DNA of 8,429 bases from Ruminococcaceae bacterium UBA7101 (GTDB taxonomy: Bacteria > Bacillota > Clostridia > Oscillospirales > Acutalibacteraceae): NCBI GenBank assembly GCA_002493325.1, contig DKYL01000094.1, forward strand, positions 1 through 8,429. The letters are read 5' to 3'. The notes under the pieces are model-generated. The model did no database searches. It had not been told where the DNA came from and saw nothing but the letters and a program-made list of their open reading frames with translations. Positions 5,993-8,429 of the stretch are shown here, one piece after another (position 1 is the stretch's first letter; the number at the start of each line of letters is the position of its first letter). Position numbers and translations under genes: made by a program.

Positions 5993-6050
5993 ATTATATA
6001 TAAAAGAATAGCGAATGTCAAGGAAATTTTTAAACTTTTTTTAAATTTTT
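5993..6050 (-). promoter_or_regulatory. Consensus sigma-A promoter of the S10 operon with A/T-rich upstream tract
   Basis: On the minus strand TTGACA (6021-6016) is followed by exactly 17 bases and then TATAAT (5998-5993), a perfect match to the vegetative consensus in both hexamers and spacing. Directly upstream of the -35, 6050-6024 consists of runs of A and T with a single G/C base, resembling an UP element that binds the RNA polymerase alpha subunit. Such a promoter fits a growth-rate-driven ribosomal operon. The start of transcription would be near 5987-5986. Confidence 0.88.
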
Positions 6051-6065
6051 GGAAACATTTTTTGA

Positions 6066-6115
6066 TTGTGCAGTTTTAACGAATTTCAAATCAAAAATTC
6101 TGTAAATTTGCACAA
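6066..6115. repeat. 50-bp interrupted palindrome between spo0A and the S10 promoter
   Basis: The two 21-base halves share the pattern TTGTGCA-n2-TTTA-n2-GAATTT in opposite orientation (6066-6086 and the complement of 6115-6095), identical at 17 of 21 positions around one centre at 6090.5. It lies just beyond the spo0A terminator and upstream of the A/T tract of the S10 promoter. No T tract follows on either strand, so it does not look like a terminator. A two-dimer protein operator or an RNA hairpin in read-through transcripts are both possible. Confidence 0.7.
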
Positions 6116-6119
6116 ACAT

Positions 6120-6160
6120 AAAAAAGTGGTATGAGTCAGTGAATTGCTGCTCACACCACT
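6120..6160 (-). terminator. Intrinsic terminator after spo0A
   Basis: An 11-bp stem (6160-6150 with 6135-6125, one G-U pair) is extended by a CAG/CTG inner stem with a one-base bulge and is followed by a run of T on the minus strand (6124-6120). It begins 63 nt after the spo0A stop. On the plus strand the sequence after the stem is ATATATAG, so the terminator works in one direction only. It separates sporulation transcripts from the S10 operon. Confidence 0.9.
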
Positions 6161-6223
6161 ATATATAGTTTAAACTATTTCTTTTTCAAAAATCAATCTT
6201 GTGCGCAAAGTTATTGCAAACAC

Positions 6224-6994
6224 TTATGCACCGGGACGCATGGAAAGCTTAAGCTTATCGGCAATCATCGCAATAAACTCTGAATTTGTTGGCTTACCTC
6301 TCTGGGACTGAATGGTATATCCGAAATATGAGGAGAGGACATCCACATCTCCCCTGTCCCAAGCAACCTCAATGGCGTGCCTGATTGCTCTTTCCACCCT
6401 TGACGCAGTTGTGTCATACATTTTTGCAACAGTGGGATAAAGAAGCTTTGTAACAGAGCCGAGCATTTCAGCATCATCCACAGCCAGCTTGATGGATGTT
6501 CTGAGGTACTGATAGCCTTTAATATGGGCAGGCACACCGATTTGGCGCATTATGTCGGAAATAACAACATCAATATCGCCTGTTATATCATTGCCGCCGC
6601 CCTTTCTTGCTTTTTCGCTTTTCCAGTTAGAAAGCCGGATTATTCTTTTTGCCACCGATTCAGGATTAACCGGTTTTATGAAATAATAATCCGCACCTGC
6701 ATTGATTATCTGCTCCTCAAAGTCCTGTGAATCCATAGAAGATAGTACAATTACCAATGGTTTTTCACTAAGGGACGATTCAATATGCTCAAGCACATCT
6801 ATTGCATCACTATTTGCCATAAAGGCATCCATCAATATAACATCAATGTGTTGTGTGTCGACGATTGACATAACCCTGCCACCATCCTTTTTGCAAAGCA
6901 GAACGTCATAACCTGCTGTTTTCAATGTTTTTTGACATTCCCTGCCAAAGTGTGCCGAATCATCAGCAATTAACACCTTAATGTTGTTTTTCAT
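6224..6994 (-). CDS. spo0A: Spo0A, response regulator and master switch of sporulation
   Basis: The 256-residue protein has an N-terminal receiver domain (about 4-122) and a C-terminal Spo0A DNA-binding domain (about 148-256). Receiver residues seen are Asp11/Asp12 (acidic pocket), Asp56 (phosphorylation site), Ser85, Tyr104 and Lys107-Pro108. The DNA-binding domain is very conserved: GVPAHIKGYQYLR, the recognition-helix region TTASRVERAIRHAIEVAW, and KPTNSEFIAMIADKL. Phosphorylated Spo0A binds 0A boxes to start sporulation. The start at 6994 follows AAGGGAGG by seven bases; a longer in-frame start at 7024 would pass through that site and add 10 residues. The receiver is less typical: Asp56 is followed by AFMANSD, without the common Met-Pro and Asp-Gly. 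The gene follows spoIVB, as in most Bacillota, and ends in a strong terminator. Confidence 0.97.
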   Translation of the reverse strand: MKNNIKVLIADDSAHFGRECQKTLKTAGYDVLLCKKDGGRVMSIVDTQHIDVILMDAFMANSDAIDVLEHIESSLSEKPLVIVLSSMDSQDFEEQIINAGADYYFIKPVNPESVAKRIIRLSNWKSEKARKGGGNDITGDIDVVISDIMRQIGVPAHIKGYQYLRTSIKLAVDDAEMLGSVTKLLYPTVAKMYDTTASRVERAIRHAIEVAWDRGDVDVLSSYFGYTIQSQRGKPTNSEFIAMIADKLKLSMRPGA

Positions 6995-7024
6995 TGAAAA
7001 ACCTCCCTTGTTTAATTCTCCCAT

Positions 7025-7053
7025 ATTTTACCACTTGTGAATTAAATTTGCAA
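7025..7053 (-). promoter_or_regulatory. Predicted sigma-A type promoter of spo0A
   Basis: TTGCAA (7053-7048) and TAAAAT (7030-7025) are 17 bp apart on the minus strand, with TGG just before the -10 giving an extended -10. The predicted start lies a few bases downstream, about 25-30 nt before the spo0A ATG. I could not find a convincing sigma-H promoter, which drives sporulation-stage spo0A in Bacillus subtilis. Another perfect TATAAT (7100-7095) overlaps the end of spoIVB but has no good -35. Confidence 0.6.
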
Positions 7054-7066
7054 GTATTTTTCACAA
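7035..7066. repeat. Inverted repeat centred on the spo0A -35 element
   Basis: TTGTGAA (7035-7041) and TTCACAA (7060-7066) form perfect 7-base arms 18 bp apart. The centre at 7050.5 is also the centre of the self-complementary -35 hexamer TTGCAA (7048-7053). A further TTCACA lies at 7084-7089 in the same orientation as the second arm. The geometry is that of a repressor site covering the promoter. The sequence is not a standard 0A box (TGTCGAA). Confidence 0.55.
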
Positions 7067-7095
7067 ATTAATTTATTATTTTTTCACATTGCGAA

Positions 7096-8295
7096 TTATA
7101 CGACAGAATTAGACTGCTGAAGCATCTTTTCGGCAAATATTCCGTAGCCTTTTTCGGGATTATCAACGATCACATGGGTCAGAGCACCGACTAATTTTCC
7201 ATTCTGAATAATAGGTGAGCCGCTCATCCCCTGCACAATACCGCCTGTCTTGGAAATCAGGTTTTCATCAACCACTTTGATAACCATATTTTTCTCCTGA
7301 CTGTCACGGTAGGAAACCTTTACTATCTCAACTGTGTAAAGCTGAGGACCGCTGCTGTCAAGAGTGCAGATAATCTGTGCCTGTCCCTTCTCAACCTCCT
7401 GAGCAGGTGCAACCTTATATTCACTGCACTTATCGGTATTGCAGATGTATTTGCCGTAAATTCCGCTTACACTGTTGGTTGATAATGAACCGATTTTGTT
7501 ATTTGTAAAATCGCAGCAGATTGAGCCTGCCTCGCCGTTGCTGCTTTTATACAGCTTTGTAACATTCGCCTCAACTGCCTCCCCCTCTAAAATGGGCATA
7601 ATTTCATTTGTATCCACATCTGTTATCGGATGACCGAGAGCAGCAAAGGAGCTGTTTGAGGGATTATAAAAGGTTATAGTGCCGATACCTGCAGTGGAGT
7701 CACGCACCCAAATGCCAACCTTGTATGAGCCTTCGCTTTTGGAATAAACAGGTGTCAGACTGAAGGTTTTATAGTTACCGTTTCTTTTAACCTTAATCTT
7801 ATAAGGCTTTCCGTTGTTATCATTAAATATTTCCTCAACCTTATCGGAGGTGGTTGTTTTAATGTCATTTATACTGACAATGATATCGCCCTTTTCAAGC
7901 CCTGCCTCCTTGGCGGGATTGCTTTTGCCGTTGTCACCCTCAACATCTCTTGTACCGACAACAATGACACCGTCCGTATAAAGCTTGATGCCAAAGCTTT
8001 CACCGCTGACAGCAACGCTCTGCTCCTGATTATAGCTCAGTGTTGCTGTTTTTACAGGTATAACACCAAAAAGCTTAATATCACCCTCTATTGCAGAAAC
8101 AGGACGGCTTCGTTGAAAGTCAACCTGTTCGTCATCACTCAGGGTAAAAGTAAAAATATTGCCATAGCTGATTGGCTTATCATAATAGGTATTAATATTA
8201 CTTGGCAGAATATAATTGCCAATGCCTATTATTGTAAAAAAAACAAAAATTGCTGCTGCAAAAAATCCATCCAGCACTCTAATAAATTTTTTCAT
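7096..8295 (-). CDS. spoIVB: SpoIVB, PDZ-containing S55 serine protease of sporulation
   Basis: The 399-residue protein has an N-terminal membrane/signal segment (about 11-30), a PDZ domain (about 98-180, with AGLEKGDIIVSIND) and a C-terminal S55 peptidase domain. His222 in ALGHPI, Asp343 in VVDEN and Ser358 in GMSGSPI match the catalytic residues of the Bacillus protein, and the 15-residue Asp-to-Ser distance is kept. In Bacillus SpoIVB is secreted from the forespore and cleaves SpoIVFA, which releases processing of pro-sigma-K. Whether the same partner exists here cannot be told. I chose ATG 8295 because GGTGAT, which extends the anti-Shine-Dalgarno match, lies four bases upstream. A longer open frame to 8391 runs through the terminator hairpin and lacks a ribosome-binding site. 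Five cysteines (260, 261, 285, 290, 310) fall between His222 and Asp343. spo0A follows 101 nt downstream. Confidence 0.95.
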   Translation of the reverse strand: MKKFIRVLDGFFAAAIFVFFTIIGIGNYILPSNINTYYDKPISYGNIFTFTLSDDEQVDFQRSRPVSAIEGDIKLFGVIPVKTATLSYNQEQSVAVSGESFGIKLYTDGVIVVGTRDVEGDNGKSNPAKEAGLEKGDIIVSINDIKTTTSDKVEEIFNDNNGKPYKIKVKRNGNYKTFSLTPVYSKSEGSYKVGIWVRDSTAGIGTITFYNPSNSSFAALGHPITDVDTNEIMPILEGEAVEANVTKLYKSSNGEAGSICCDFTNNKIGSLSTNSVSGIYGKYICNTDKCSEYKVAPAQEVEKGQAQIICTLDSSGPQLYTVEIVKVSYRDSQEKNMVIKVVDENLISKTGGIVQGMSGSPIIQNGKLVGALTHVIVDNPEKGYGIFAEKMLQQSNSVV

Positions 8296-8319
8296 AAAAT
8301 CACCCAACATATTATTTGC

Positions 8320-8352
8320 AAAAAAACAAAGGACATCACAAAGATGCCCTTT
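8320..8352 (-). terminator. Intrinsic terminator immediately upstream of spoIVB
   Basis: A 10-bp stem (8352-8343 with 8337-8328, one G-U pair) with a 5-nt loop is followed by G and seven T on the minus strand. It ends 24 nt before the spoIVB ATG. It may close an upstream gene: the minus-strand frame ELKNNNTDE-stop (8427-8398) could be such a gene's tail, but nine residues cannot be identified. It could equally be an attenuator in the spoIVB leader. Confidence 0.85.
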
Positions 8353-8429
8353 ATAAAATAATGTAATTATTTTTGAATTTTTTTCATTCAATGGTAATTA
8401 TTCATCCGTATTATTATTTTTTAATTCCA
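8353..8429. repeat. A/T-rich DNA with clustered short repeats upstream of spoIVB
   Basis: This stretch holds an AATAAT-GTA-ATTATT palindrome (8357-8371), TTGAAT/ATTCAA arms 7 bp apart (8373-8391), and GTAATTATT repeated directly at 8363-8371 and 8394-8402, 31 bp apart. No clear promoter for a sporulation sigma factor is seen. The composition is very A/T-rich, so short repeats are expected by chance to some degree. Confidence 0.35.

Noticed and set aside
6120..6160. Terminator working in both directions
   Set aside because: The plus-strand side after the stem is ATATATAG, with no T run, and there is no plus-strand gene to terminate.
6265..6537. 90-codon minus-strand open frame inside spo0A
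   Set aside because: It overlaps the most conserved part of Spo0A (the DNA-binding domain) in another frame, so it is a by-product of that coding sequence.
6855..6862. TGTCGAC as a Spo0A box inside spo0A
   Set aside because: It is a near match within coding sequence, far from the predicted promoter, and expected by chance.
8296..8391. Longer spoIVB start at 8391
   Set aside because: The extension would be read through the intrinsic terminator hairpin, has no ribosome-binding site and would bury the N-terminal membrane segment behind 32 residues. The start at 8295 has GGTGAT at the right distance.
8398..8429. C-terminal end of an upstream gene (ELKNNNTDE-stop)
   Set aside because: Plausible, given the terminator 46 nt further on, but nine residues at the window edge cannot be told from chance; not listed as a gene.

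Overview
Every gene in this window lies on the minus strand, so the window reads right to left. It joins the end of a sporulation cluster to the start of a large ribosomal-protein operon. The presence of spo0A and spoIVB, Gram-positive style AAGGAGG ribosome-binding sites, A/T-rich intergenic DNA and the protein sequences point to an endospore-lineage member of the Bacillota, most likely a gut-type clostridium of the Oscillospiraceae/Ruminococcaceae. The phylum is fairly safe; the family is inference.

Layout in the direction of transcription. (1) 8429-8296: A/T-rich upstream DNA with a clear intrinsic terminator only 24 nt before the next start codon. (2) 8295-7096: spoIVB, the PDZ/S55 serine protease that signals between forespore and mother cell. 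(3) 7095-6995: a short promoter region containing a symmetrical inverted repeat. (4) 6994-6224: spo0A, the master regulator of sporulation. (5) 6223-5654: 570 bases with no confident gene. This stretch holds the spo0A terminator, an unusual 50-bp two-armed palindrome, A/T tracts, a consensus sigma-A promoter (TTGACA, 17 bp, TATAAT) and a 5' leader of about 334 nt with several hairpins and an attenuator-like alternative pairing. (6) 5653-1: the S10/spc operon in its usual order, rpsJ-rplC-rplD-rplW-rplB-rpsS-rplV-rpsC-rplP-rpmC-rpsQ-rplN-rplX, with rplX cut by the window edge.

The ribosomal genes are tightly packed. Most junctions are 15-19 nt, and three are one-base TAATG overlaps (rplD/rplW, rpsC/rplP, rplP/rpmC). 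Three gaps are clearly longer (rpsJ-rplC 61 nt, rplW-rplB 98 nt, rpsQ-rplN 97 nt), and each contains a hairpin. One strong promoter is the only convincing start site for the operon in this window. The proteins look full length and intact. Spo0A and SpoIVB act in the same developmental pathway, and their adjacency is the usual Bacillota arrangement. Their placement directly upstream of the S10 operon is not the Bacillus order, in which the rpsL-rpsG-fusA-tuf genes precede rpsJ.

I see no mobile element, CRISPR array, tRNA, rRNA or defence system. No new protein system is evident. The signals most worth a second look are in the non-coding DNA: the palindrome and the leader upstream of rpsJ, and the symmetrical repeat over the spo0A promoter.
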